From contig NZ_JANHGR010000001.1 of assembly GCF_026616205.1 (NCBI RefSeq), positions 434,001 through 498,000 of the forward strand: a stretch of DNA of 64,000 bases. The letters run 5' to 3'. The notes beneath the pieces are model-generated. The model did not search any database. It had not been told where the DNA came from and saw only the letters and a list, made by a program, of their open reading frames with translations. Below are positions 32,405 through 39,814 of this stretch, piece by piece. Within the stretch, counting starts at the first letter, position 1, and every line of letters starts with the position of its first letter. Both the position numbers and the translations under genes were made by a program. Source of the stretch: Halolamina litorea. GTDB lineage: Archaea; Halobacteriota; Halobacteria; Halobacteriales; Haloferacaceae.

Positions 32405-32701
32405 ATGGACTGGAGCCCGCGCGTGATCCGCGCCTACGTCGACCACTTCCTGCCCCGCGACGTGGTGGGGCCGGTGATCATCGTCTTCTCGCTGGAGGGG
32501 GTGATCGACGGCGTCTTCTCGGAGTACGTCCCTCCCGGCTACGAGACGCTCGGCTGGGGGTTCGTCTTCCTCCTCTCGCTGTTCGTCGTCGCCTACTGGG
32601 GCGCCGTCGACGAGGAGGACCTCGACGACCTCCACGAGCAGATCGACGAGATCGAGGCCGAGGAGACGGCTGCGGCGGCCGAAGCGGAGCGAAGCCCGTA
32701 A
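32405..32701 (+). CDS. Small membrane protein (hypothetical)
   Basis: A 98-residue protein: amphipathic N-terminus (MDWSPRVIRAYVDHFLPRD), two hydrophobic stretches (VVGPVIIVFSLEGVIDGVF and GWGFVFLLSLFVVAYW, about residues 20-38 and 50-65) and an acidic helical tail (DEEDLDDLHEQIDEIEAEE) that may form a coiled coil. It is 42 nt downstream of the amidase-like gene and 27 nt upstream of rlmE on the same strand, so all three may be one transcript. No family is recognised. Confidence 0.7.
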   Translation: MDWSPRVIRAYVDHFLPRDVVGPVIIVFSLEGVIDGVFSEYVPPGYETLGWGFVFLLSLFVVAYWGAVDEEDLDDLHEQIDEIEAEETAAAAEAERSP

Positions 32702-32728
32702 ACGGCCGGACCGCCCAGTACCGCCAAG

Positions 32729-33511
32729 ATGGCCCGGAAGGACGACTACTACAACAGAGCCAAACAGCAGGGCTACCGCGCGCGGTCGGCCTACAAGCTG
32801 AAACAGCTCGACGACAGCGCGAACCTCTTTACCGAGGGTGACACCGTCGTCGACCTCGGGGCCGCCCCCGGCGGGTGGCTTCAGGTCGCCGCCGAGAAAG
32901 TCGGCCCGCGGGGGAAGGTCGTCGGCGTCGACCTCCAGCGCATCGACGACCTCGAACCCCACCAGGTGACGACGATGCGTGGGGACATGACCGAGGAGCG
33001 GACCCGTGACCGCCTCCGACGAGAACTCAACGCCGAGGAGGGCGAGGGAATCGTCGACACCGTCATCTCGGACATGGCGCCGAACATGACCGGCGAGTAC
33101 GAACTGGACCACGCCCGCTCGGTCCACCTCGCCCGGATCGCCTTCGAGACGGCCCAACAGTACCTCAAGCCCGGCGGCGACTTCGTCGCCAAGGTGTTCC
33201 AGGGCCGGGACCTCGACGACCTGCGCGAGGAGATGGGCGAGTCGTTCCAGTACGTCCGGACGATCACCCCGCCCGCCTCGCGTGACGCGTCGAGCGAGGT
33301 CTATCTGGTCGGGAAGGGGTACACCACCGCTCCCGTCTCGGAGGGAGAGACGCTCACCGTGGATATCGTCGACACCGGCGACGAGGGCGACGGGATCGCC
33401 AAAGTCGATGAGTTCACGGTCTTCGTCGGCGGCGCCGACGAGGGCGAGACGGTCGAGGTCTCGATCACCGACGTGAAGCCGAACTTCGCGTTCGCCGAGC
33501 GCCTCGACTAA
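32729..33511 (+). CDS. rlmE: 23S rRNA (uridine-2'-O)-methyltransferase RlmE/FtsJ with TRAM domain
   Basis: A 260-residue AdoMet-dependent methyltransferase. N-terminal substrate loop ARKDDYYNRAKQQGYRARSAYKLKQL; AdoMet-binding motif VVDLGAAPGGWLQVA (about residues 35-49); catalytic K-D-K-E set seen in RSAYKL, VISDMAPN (Asp about 116), DFVAKVFQG (Lys about 155) and the later Glu in ASSEVYLVGKG. A C-terminal TRAM domain (EGETLTVDIVDTGDEGDGIAKVDEFTVFV), about 55 residues, is an archaeal addition that binds RNA. Acts on the A-loop of 23S rRNA. The stop overlaps the stop of a convergent small gene. Confidence 0.94.
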   Translation: MARKDDYYNRAKQQGYRARSAYKLKQLDDSANLFTEGDTVVDLGAAPGGWLQVAAEKVGPRGKVVGVDLQRIDDLEPHQVTTMRGDMTEERTRDRLRRELNAEEGEGIVDTVISDMAPNMTGEYELDHARSVHLARIAFETAQQYLKPGGDFVAKVFQGRDLDDLREEMGESFQYVRTITPPASRDASSEVYLVGKGYTTAPVSEGETLTVDIVDTGDEGDGIAKVDEFTVFVGGADEGETVEVSITDVKPNFAFAERLD

Positions 33512-33717
33512 CTCGATATCCAGGCGTAGGTCTGGAGCGAGCCGAACAGCAGGGCCAACACGCCGTTCTGCACCAACAAGACGTTCTCGGCGTTCGCCGG
33601 GGGCGCCGTTCGGACCCACACCGCCAGCAGGCCGAACAGCGTCGTGAGGACGAGGTTGTACTTCGCCAGCACCGTCCACGTGTCCTGATCGAGGTCGATC
33701 AAGCCGTCGCTGCCCAT
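33508..33717 (-). CDS. Small membrane protein, likely two helices
   Basis: A 69-residue protein starting MGSDGLIDLDQDTWTVLAKY, with helices LVLTTLFGLLAVWV (about 21-35) and NVLLVQNGVLALLFGSLQTYAW (about 43-65). Aspartates near the start place the N-terminus in the cytosol or outside ambiguously. The upstream part of the longer frame is Ser/Arg-rich shadow. Its stop overlaps the rlmE stop; 40 nt upstream on its strand is another small membrane gene. Confidence 0.65.
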   Translation of the reverse strand: MGSDGLIDLDQDTWTVLAKYNLVLTTLFGLLAVWVRTAPPANAENVLLVQNGVLALLFGSLQTYAWISS

Positions 33718-33757
33718 ACGTCGTTGACGCGCCCCAGCGGGAGGAAGCTGGCGGCTG

Positions 33758-34096
33758 CTACAGCCGCAGGTACGTCGTCCCGGCGCGCCAGTTGTACAGT
33801 TCGACGAGCGTGCCGATAGTGCTAAAAACGACGAGAATCCCGACGAACAGCACGCCGCTCCGGAGGTAGGCGACGACACAGACGCCCGTCGCCGTCGCGG
33901 CGCCGAGGGCGTTGTAGGCGTCGTGCTCCCGCACTCGCGGTGACGAACTCAGCCCGAGGAAGACGATCCCGAGCGCCACGAGCGCGTATGCCCACGGCGC
34001 GGGCCCGCCCGGGCGGACGGCGAAGACGACGCCGACGATCGCGAGTAGGGCCGCGGCGCCGGCGTAGAGGAGCGTGCCGACTCGCTGTTCGTCCAT
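33758..34096 (-). CDS. Four-helix membrane protein (hypothetical)
   Basis: A 112-residue protein with four predicted helices: GTLLYAGAAALLAIVGVVFAV, APWAYALVALGIVFLGLSS, ALGAATATGVCVVAYLRSG and VLFVGILVVFSTIGTLVEL. It ends WRAGTTYLRL. No motif of known transporters. It is probably expressed with the small membrane gene that follows after 40 nt. Confidence 0.7.
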   Translation of the reverse strand: MDEQRVGTLLYAGAAALLAIVGVVFAVRPGGPAPWAYALVALGIVFLGLSSSPRVREHDAYNALGAATATGVCVVAYLRSGVLFVGILVVFSTIGTLVELYNWRAGTTYLRL

Positions 34097-34142
34097 CGGC
34101 GCCGACTCGGGGCGCCGGCGAGAAAAAGCCGCGGTCAGCCGA

Positions 34143-34874
34143 TTACGCCGTGAACAGCCGCCGGTCGCCCTCGCGGTTCCGGACCGCCCGGACCACCGCG
34201 TAGACGAAGGGCGTGTCGATCAGCGCGATGGCCAGCTTCAGCACGTACTGGCCGACGATCAGCGCGGCGACGCTGGGGACGGGCCCACCACCCACGAGGG
34301 GGAGCTCCATCCCGGCGCCGATGCCGAGGTTCGGCAGCACCCAGAACGCGACGCCGACGAAGATCACGGTGTCGATCAGCTGGCTGCTGGCGGTCGAGCC
34401 GATGTTGCGCAGCCAGAGCTTCTCGCCGTCGGTGTACTCCTTCAGTCGGTGGAACGCGATCACGTCCCAGTTCTGGCTGGCGACGTAGGCCAGCAGGCTG
34501 GCGGCGACGATGTTCGTCGCCGAACCCAGCACCGACGAGAACGTGCTCGCGAACTCGGGGTCCGCCGCGGGGGCGGCGATGGTGCTCCAGACGAGCGCCA
34601 GCACGACGAAGTTCATCAGGAACGCGACGTTCACCAGTTCGCGGGCGGCCTGCTTGCCGTACAGTTCGGCGTAGCAGTCGGAGGCGAAGTAGGTCACTGC
34701 GTACGCGAGCGCGGCGCCGGGAAGCGTGAGCGCGCTGCCGGCGATCGGGATCGAGAACGGCAGCGAGAAGCTGAGCAGTTTCGCGGCGGTCAACTGGGCG
34801 GTCACCAGCGCCGTGACGAACAGCGCGACGAGTAGCAGGCGGTCGACGGGAAGCGCGCGGCGCTCGGCGCTCAC
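34143..34874 (-). CDS. Queuosine-precursor transporter family protein (VUT/YhhQ type)
   Basis: A 243-residue membrane protein with six helices of the VUT/YhhQ (DUF165) family, whose bacterial members import queuosine precursors preQ0/preQ1. Conserved landmarks: AQLTAAKLLSF near the start, LPGAALAYAVTYFASDCYAELYGKQAARELV (about residues 45-75), SLLAYVASQNWDVIAFHRLKE (about 125-145) and RNIGSTASSQLIDTVIFVGVAF (about 155-176). Archaea do not make queuosine but use preQ0 for archaeosine, so preQ0 salvage is the likely role. The GTG start overlaps the stop of a ribbon-helix-helix gene. arcS lies 15 kb away in this window. Confidence 0.85.
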   Translation of the reverse strand: MSAERRALPVDRLLLVALFVTALVTAQLTAAKLLSFSLPFSIPIAGSALTLPGAALAYAVTYFASDCYAELYGKQAARELVNVAFLMNFVVLALVWSTIAAPAADPEFASTFSSVLGSATNIVAASLLAYVASQNWDVIAFHRLKEYTDGEKLWLRNIGSTASSQLIDTVIFVGVAFWVLPNLGIGAGMELPLVGGGPVPSVAALIVGQYVLKLAIALIDTPFVYAVVRAVRNREGDRRLFTA

Positions 34875-35047
34875 GCGTCCTCCTCGAGTCGCCCCTGTCG
34901 CTCGTCGATCTCGTCGAGTTGGTCGAGCGTCTTGCGGATCGACGCCCGGATGGCGTCGCTGCGGTTCACGAACTTCGCGTCGTCGCCGACGTGCTCGTCC
35001 AGGTCCGCGAGCAGTTCGTCGGGGATTTCGACGGATACCTTGCTCAT
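34871..35047 (-). CDS. Ribbon-helix-helix (CopG-like) DNA-binding protein
   Basis: A 58-residue RHH protein: beta strand MSKVSVEIPDELLADLDE, then NRSDAIRASIRKTLDQLDEID forming the two helices, and an acidic tail. RHH proteins bind operator DNA as dimers. Its stop overlaps the start of the transporter gene (GTGA), so it may regulate its own operon including precursor uptake (inference). Start ATG at 35047 overlaps the stop of a 25-codon upstream frame. Confidence 0.82.
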   Translation of the reverse strand: MSKVSVEIPDELLADLDEHVGDDAKFVNRSDAIRASIRKTLDQLDEIDERQGRLEEDA

Positions 35048-35121
35048 CGCTGCTCCCCCGCCCGTGTCGCTGGCTGATCGCCGGCACGGGGTGCCGGCCG
35101 ATTCGGTGTTCGCGTAGTCAT
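35044..35121 (-). CDS. Possible 25-codon leader ORF before the RHH gene
   Basis: ATG to TGA frame reading MTTRTPNRPAPRAGDQPATR and then AGEQR. The TGA overlaps the RHH start (ATGA). A TATA-like CTTTTG (minus strand, 35147-35152) lies about 26-31 nt upstream, so the transcript may begin at this ATG. Either a leader peptide or a chance frame. Confidence 0.3.
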   Translation of the reverse strand: MTTRTPNRPAPRAGDQPATRAGEQR

Positions 35122-35190
35122 CGCTGGGGAGTACCTGAAGCACACCCAAAAGCGCACCGTTCGGCAGTGTGGTGGGGTCGAACAGCCCGG

Positions 35191-37923
35191 CTACTGCTTC
35201 TCGAGGCCCTTGGGACCGATCGTGGGCTTCCGGAGGTTCCGCCGCCCGCCGAGCGTCAGCACGTAGAGCACGCCGATCCCGACGCCGTAGGCCGCCATCA
35301 GCGGGATCGTGACCATGAACATCGTGAGGATGTCCGCCGGCGTGAGCAGCGAGGCGGCGAGCAGCATCCCGATCATCACCTCGCGCCAGCGGCTCCGCAT
35401 CGCCGTGTAGGAGACGCCGGCCGTGTTCAACAGCACCATCAACACCGGCACGTCGGCGAGCAGGCCGATCCCGGCCGTGGTGAAGAAGATCAGCCAGAAG
35501 AAGTCGGTGATCCGGTAGCTGATGGTCATGTTCGCGTCCAGCGCGTCGGTCACGAGGAAGGAGATCACGCGCGGCGCGACCTCGAAGTAGCCGAACACCA
35601 TCCCGCCGAGCAGGCCGGCGGTCAGCAGACCGACCCAGCCGAAGATGACCTGTCGGCGACCGCGGACGAACCCGAGGTCACGCAGTGCTGGCCACGCGAA
35701 GTACGCGATCAGCGGCAGCGTGGCAGCGACACCCAACAGCGCCGAGAACTTCACCTCGAACACCAGCGCCTCGACGGGGTGGAGCGCGATGACCTTCGAC
35801 GCCTCCGCGGCGGTCTGGCCCGGCTGCAGCACCTCCCCCGGCACGCGGGAGAGGAAGTCGGCGTAGACGTCCTTGATCCCGCCGGTGTAGAGCCAGAAGA
35901 ACGACCCCGCCATCACGACCATGAACGTGCCGACGATGTAGAACAGCCCCGAGGTCAGCGAGCCGAGGATGAACTGGATGTCCTTGTAGTAGCCGCCGAT
36001 GTCGTCCTCGTCGGTGTCCTCGGCGAACTCGCTGAGGAACGTGCTGCCGGCGCGCTGGGTCCGGTCACCCATGCTTCCGGGCTCGCGCTTCTCCTCGCTC
36101 TCGGCTTCGGCCTGCTCGACGGCGTCGTCGTAGCGCTCGAAGATCAGCCGCGCCCGGGCGTCGTCGCCGGCTTCGAGCGCACGGTTGGCGTAGAAGTTCG
36201 CCGCGGGCTCCTCCAGCGCCGCGAACGTCGCCGGCGGCGCGCGTTCGAGCTCCTCGGTCGTGAGCTCGCCGACGTTGACCGCGGTCGGGTCAGTCCCCGC
36301 GAAGTAGCTCGCGAGCAGCGCGTAGATCGTAACGAGGACGGCGACGAGGCCGAGCGCGATCCCGGCGGCGGCGCCGGCGGCGACGGCCGAGGAGAGCCCG
36401 TAATCGGGCACGGCGACGCTGAAGCCGACCTGCGAGAGGAGGCTGTTGACCTCCCCCGGGTAGCCGAAGACGGCGTAGCTCACGGCGAGGACGAGCACGC
36501 CGAGCGCCGCGAGCGGGCCGCCCTGTTCGCGGACGCGCTGGCCCCAGTCGATCCAGCCCCGGCCGCGGCTGATCGCGGCGACAGGGTTGACGGGCGTGAA
36601 CAGCGGGTCGGACTCGTACGTCGGTGGTTCGGGGGCGTCGGGGTCTGGTTCGTGAGCCTCGTCGTGCCGGTCGAGGATCGCTTGGGCCTTCGCGTGGTGG
36701 CCCTCGTCGATGGCGTTCTGTGCGGCTTCGAGCGCCTCGGGTTCGCTCATGGCCTCGAACGCCTGGATCGGCGCCGCACGAACGCCGGCCTCGTCGAGTT
36801 CGTCGAGGTCGATCCCGGTCGGGTCGCCCGTCTCGGCGTCGGGGGCGACCGACTCGTCGAGTTCGCGGTAGGCGAACGTCAGCAGGCCGACGACGGCGAA
36901 CAGCAGGCCGATCACGAGTCCCGCGAGAACCACGTTCGCGGTCGCTGAGAGCGAGGTCAGCTCCGAGAGGACCGGCGCGCGGTAGCTGCTGCCGATCGCT
37001 TCCAGCGCGGCGTCGGCGCCGCTTCGCCCGCCGGCGTTCTCGAACAGCCACGCGACGGCGACGCCGGCGACGACGAGCGCGGCGAGGGTGTTCCAGTTGC
37101 CGCCGACGAGGCCGCCGAGCGTCAGGCGTTCGCTGCCGCGCTTCATCGTGACCGCGAACTTCGCGAGGTAGAGGCTGAACGCGTAGAGCACCAGCAGCGG
37201 CACCGCCCACATGATCTGGGTGAACGGGTCCGGCGGCGAGAAGACGGCGCCGAAGACGAAGATGGCGACGACGGCGTAGCGCCACTTGTCACGGAACTGT
37301 TCGTAGGGGACGACCCCGGTGTAGGAGAGCCCGGTGATCGCTAGCGGCATCTGGGCCGCCAGTCCGAAGGAGACCGTCAGCAGGACGACGAACTGGGTCC
37401 AGAGGACGATCGACCAGTACGGCGCGAACCCCGCCGCCAGCGCGTTGCCGGCGAGGAAGTTGAACATGATCGGGAAGAAGAGGAGATAGCCGTAGGCCAT
37501 CCCGCCCATGAACAGGAGAAACGAGAGGAAGACGATGGGAACGACCTTCCACATCGGGATCGGGACCTCCGGCCAGCGCCCGCGCTCCTTGAGCGCGTCA
37601 CGGGAGAAGTACAGCAACACGGGCGCGGCGACGACGATCCCGACGACGAGCGAGATCTTCGCCTGTAGCAGGATCACGTCGAAGGGCGTCTGGGCGATGA
37701 TGTCGAACTGTGAGGCCAGCTCGTCGGGCATCCGCGCGGTGGTGACGCCCTTGAGCCAATCCCAGATCCCGCCACGGAGGGCGTAGAAAGCACCCAGGAA
37801 GCCGATCAAGAAGACGATGAAGACCTTCTGGAGGTCCTTCTGTGCGGAGCGGAGCATCGCCCCGGCCGTCTCCCGGCCCTCGGCGATGGCGCGCTGGGTA
37901 TCGTCGTCGAGCGCGCTGGACAT
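35191..37923 (-). CDS. tatC2: Fused double TatC translocase subunit TatCt
   Basis: A 910-residue subunit of the twin-arginine translocase, made of two TatC domains: domain 1 about residues 20-265 (AMLRSAQKDLQKVFIVFLIGFLGAF; VFGAVFSPPDPFTQIMW) and domain 2 about 640-890 (LTPADILTMFMVTIPLMAAYGVG). The linker (265-640) has additional helices and acidic segments with EPEALEAAQNAIDEGHHAKAQAILDR and a related EEPAANFYANRALEAGDDARARLIFER, which look like helical repeats. Fused TatCt is a haloarchaeal hallmark, needed because most secretion goes by Tat. Start ATG at 37923; the frame extends upstream only as shadow of the divergent tatCo gene. A TATA-like box lies 22-29 nt upstream. Confidence 0.93.
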   Translation of the reverse strand: MSSALDDDTQRAIAEGRETAGAMLRSAQKDLQKVFIVFLIGFLGAFYALRGGIWDWLKGVTTARMPDELASQFDIIAQTPFDVILLQAKISLVVGIVVAAPVLLYFSRDALKERGRWPEVPIPMWKVVPIVFLSFLLFMGGMAYGYLLFFPIMFNFLAGNALAAGFAPYWSIVLWTQFVVLLTVSFGLAAQMPLAITGLSYTGVVPYEQFRDKWRYAVVAIFVFGAVFSPPDPFTQIMWAVPLLVLYAFSLYLAKFAVTMKRGSERLTLGGLVGGNWNTLAALVVAGVAVAWLFENAGGRSGADAALEAIGSSYRAPVLSELTSLSATANVVLAGLVIGLLFAVVGLLTFAYRELDESVAPDAETGDPTGIDLDELDEAGVRAAPIQAFEAMSEPEALEAAQNAIDEGHHAKAQAILDRHDEAHEPDPDAPEPPTYESDPLFTPVNPVAAISRGRGWIDWGQRVREQGGPLAALGVLVLAVSYAVFGYPGEVNSLLSQVGFSVAVPDYGLSSAVAAGAAAGIALGLVAVLVTIYALLASYFAGTDPTAVNVGELTTEELERAPPATFAALEEPAANFYANRALEAGDDARARLIFERYDDAVEQAEAESEEKREPGSMGDRTQRAGSTFLSEFAEDTDEDDIGGYYKDIQFILGSLTSGLFYIVGTFMVVMAGSFFWLYTGGIKDVYADFLSRVPGEVLQPGQTAAEASKVIALHPVEALVFEVKFSALLGVAATLPLIAYFAWPALRDLGFVRGRRQVIFGWVGLLTAGLLGGMVFGYFEVAPRVISFLVTDALDANMTISYRITDFFWLIFFTTAGIGLLADVPVLMVLLNTAGVSYTAMRSRWREVMIGMLLAASLLTPADILTMFMVTIPLMAAYGVGIGVLYVLTLGGRRNLRKPTIGPKGLEKQ

Positions 37924-37944
37924 GGGACGAAGGAGCCGCCTCGG

Positions 37945-37952
37945 AGTTATCA
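37945..37952 (-). promoter_or_regulatory. TATA-like box of tatC2
   Basis: TGATAACT on the minus strand, 22-29 nt upstream of the tatC2 ATG; part of the 94-nt divergent interval between the two tatC genes. Confidence 0.5.
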
Positions 37953-37988
37953 ACCTTTCCACCTCGCGTGCGAGCGATCCGAAAAGGC

Positions 37989-37995
37989 CTATAAG
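37989..37995 (+). promoter_or_regulatory. TATA box of tatC1
   Basis: CTATAAG, 23-29 nt upstream of the tatC1 ATG at 38018. Together with the opposite box at 37945-37952 it forms a divergent promoter, so both translocase genes can be controlled from one interval. Confidence 0.55.
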
Positions 37996-38017
37996 ACCGC
38001 GCCGGCGATAGCGAGCC

Positions 38018-39241
38018 ATGGCCGAGGAACCGGAGGACGATGGGGGCCGTGAGCCGTCCGGCTCGCCGCCGACCGGTTCCGACGAGGAACGAACCGAGTC
38101 AGAGTCGGACGCCGAACCAGAACTGACTGACCCGGAAGGTCCGGGACCACACGACAACGACCCGGAAAGCGACGGGTCGACCGACGGACCCGACCCGAGC
38201 GAGAACGGCGACGCCCCCGACGAGGACATCGACAGCGACGACATCATCGACGACGATGCCGATCAGCCGCCCGCGTCCACGGACGTCGAGGGGCTGGGTA
38301 ACGATACTGACGCTGACGACGACGCGTCGACGACGGATGTGGATGGGGACGAAGACGACGAGGGGTACATGTTCGAGGACTACGACCCCAACGCCGCCCC
38401 GGACGGCGACATCGCCACGACAGATCCCTCGGCAAACGGCGCGTCGGACGACGACGACCTCAGCGAGGGACTGCTCGGTAGTGGCCCCGATTCGGACCAA
38501 GAGATGCCGCTGGCGGCCCACATCGAGGAGATGATGACCCGCCTCGCGGTCGTCTTCGCCGTCGGCGGCGCCGTCGCGCTGACGCTGCTGGGGTTGGGCC
38601 AACTGTTCGAACCCGTTCCGACCTCCGTGGAGCTGATCGACATCCTCTGGAACAACGCGATCCCGGGCGCCCCCGAGATCGCGGGGCGCCGCCCGCGGCT
38701 CTACAGCCCGCTCGAACTCATCCTGACCGAACTCAAGGTGACCGCACTGGCTGGGCTGCTTGTCGCGCTCCCGGTGTTCGTCTACGAGACGTACCTGTTC
38801 ATGCGGCCGGGGCTCTACCCCCAGGAACGCCGCTACTACCTCTCGGCGATCCCGACGAGCCTGATCCTCGGCACCGTCGGGATGGCGTTCTCGCACTTCG
38901 TGATCATCCCGGCGATCATGCGGTACTTCACCCTCTACACCGACGAGAACGTCGCCACCGTGGCGTACGGGCTCTCGGACACCTTCTCACTGATCCTCGT
39001 CCTGATGGGCTACATGGCGGTGATCTTCCAGATCCCGCTGTTCATCATGCTCGCGATCATGATGGGGATCGTCACCCGGACGTGGCTGGAGGACAAGCGC
39101 CTGCTCTTCTGGGGTGGCTTCCTCACCATCGCGTTCCTCGTCAACCCGGACCCGACTGGGATGACCCCCTTCATCATCGCGGCGACGATGATCGTCCTCT
39201 ACGAGGGGACGCTGGCGTTGCTGCGCTGGACGGGGAACTGA
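38018..39241 (+). CDS. tatC1: Sec-independent translocase subunit TatC (TatCo)
   Basis: A 407-residue TatC. The first 155 residues are a very acidic, low-complexity cytosolic extension (DPEGPGPHDNDPESDGS, DEDDEGYMFEDYDPN). The TatC core follows from EMPLAAHIEEMMTRLAVVF (about residue 162), with helices ALTLLGLGQLF, LKVTALAGLLVALPVFVYETYLFM, the conserved LYPQERRYY cytosolic loop, and the C-terminal VNPDPTGMTPFIIAATM. TatC recognises the twin-arginine signal; many such substrates are encoded around. Divergent from tatC2. Confidence 0.94.
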   Translation: MAEEPEDDGGREPSGSPPTGSDEERTESESDAEPELTDPEGPGPHDNDPESDGSTDGPDPSENGDAPDEDIDSDDIIDDDADQPPASTDVEGLGNDTDADDDASTTDVDGDEDDEGYMFEDYDPNAAPDGDIATTDPSANGASDDDDLSEGLLGSGPDSDQEMPLAAHIEEMMTRLAVVFAVGGAVALTLLGLGQLFEPVPTSVELIDILWNNAIPGAPEIAGRRPRLYSPLELILTELKVTALAGLLVALPVFVYETYLFMRPGLYPQERRYYLSAIPTSLILGTVGMAFSHFVIIPAIMRYFTLYTDENVATVAYGLSDTFSLILVLMGYMAVIFQIPLFIMLAIMMGIVTRTWLEDKRLLFWGGFLTIAFLVNPDPTGMTPFIIAATMIVLYEGTLALLRWTGN

Positions 39242-39814
39242 CCGTCGGGCTGGCCTCGGACTGATTCTTCGCACTTCCTCGATGCCCCTGCCCATCGGTG
39301 TCGCTTTTCTACCGTTGCCGCCAACCCCGCGTGGCTCGCTCCCGGGCTGACTGTGCTGCGCGATCGAGCCACCGAGTGCGATGCTGTGGTCGCTGTTCGT
39401 CGTCACCCTGCTGCTGGGTCGCCCCGAACCCGGCATCCACGGCAGGAGTGGCTCCCGCTCTAGGCTGGCTGTGAGTTTCGCGTCCGTCTTGGGCCACACG
39501 AACCGTCCCCGTCTCGGGACCGCTCGGCTCTGTGCTCGCTACTTCGTTCGCCTCGGTCGGTCGTCGTGGCGGTTCCACCGCGTCCAGGGGAGGCCGTCGT
39601 CCGGCCGACGCCTCGGCCAGTCCACCGGGCTGCGAGCGTGTCGGCGCTTGGAGGGCCAGTGTCCCTCTCTTCCCGCGTGCATCGCTGCGGGCAGCGCCGT
39701 TGCTGGTGGATCCGTGGTGTCGAACAGCTAGGGCTGGGCCACTCGTCGTGAACCTTCCTGTCGCAGTCGCTCAGTACCGAGAAAGAACGCAAAAAAGAAC
39801 GCCCGACAGAACGC
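39242..39814. other. 573-nt stretch without a recognisable gene
   Basis: Between the stops of the convergent tatC1 and lonB genes. Frames up to 116 codons exist, but their codon use and composition (Arg, Ser, Pro-rich) are shadow-like. The start of one plus-strand frame (39381, MLWSLFVVTLLLGRPEPG) is hydrophobic and could be a remnant. A motif like the tRNA-linked hairpins (CTCGCTACTTCGTTCGCCTC) occurs near 39535-39555. RNase P and SRP RNA signatures were sought without success. May hold a decayed gene or an unknown RNA. Confidence 0.4.
39786..39800 (-). terminator. Probable lonB terminator (oligo-T)
   Basis: On the minus strand a T6 run (39791-39796) flanked by GTTC repeats lies about 20 nt after the lonB stop, typical of archaeal intrinsic termination at T-runs. 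Confidence 0.45.

Noticed and set aside
39242-39814. RNase P RNA or SRP (7S) RNA in the long gap
   Set aside because: A CR-V-like ACAGAACGCTTAC occurs at the right end and a GAGGAAGTGC on the opposite strand at the left end, but they are on different strands and the wrong way round; no SRP domain IV motif (CCAGG...GGAAGG...AGCAG) was found.
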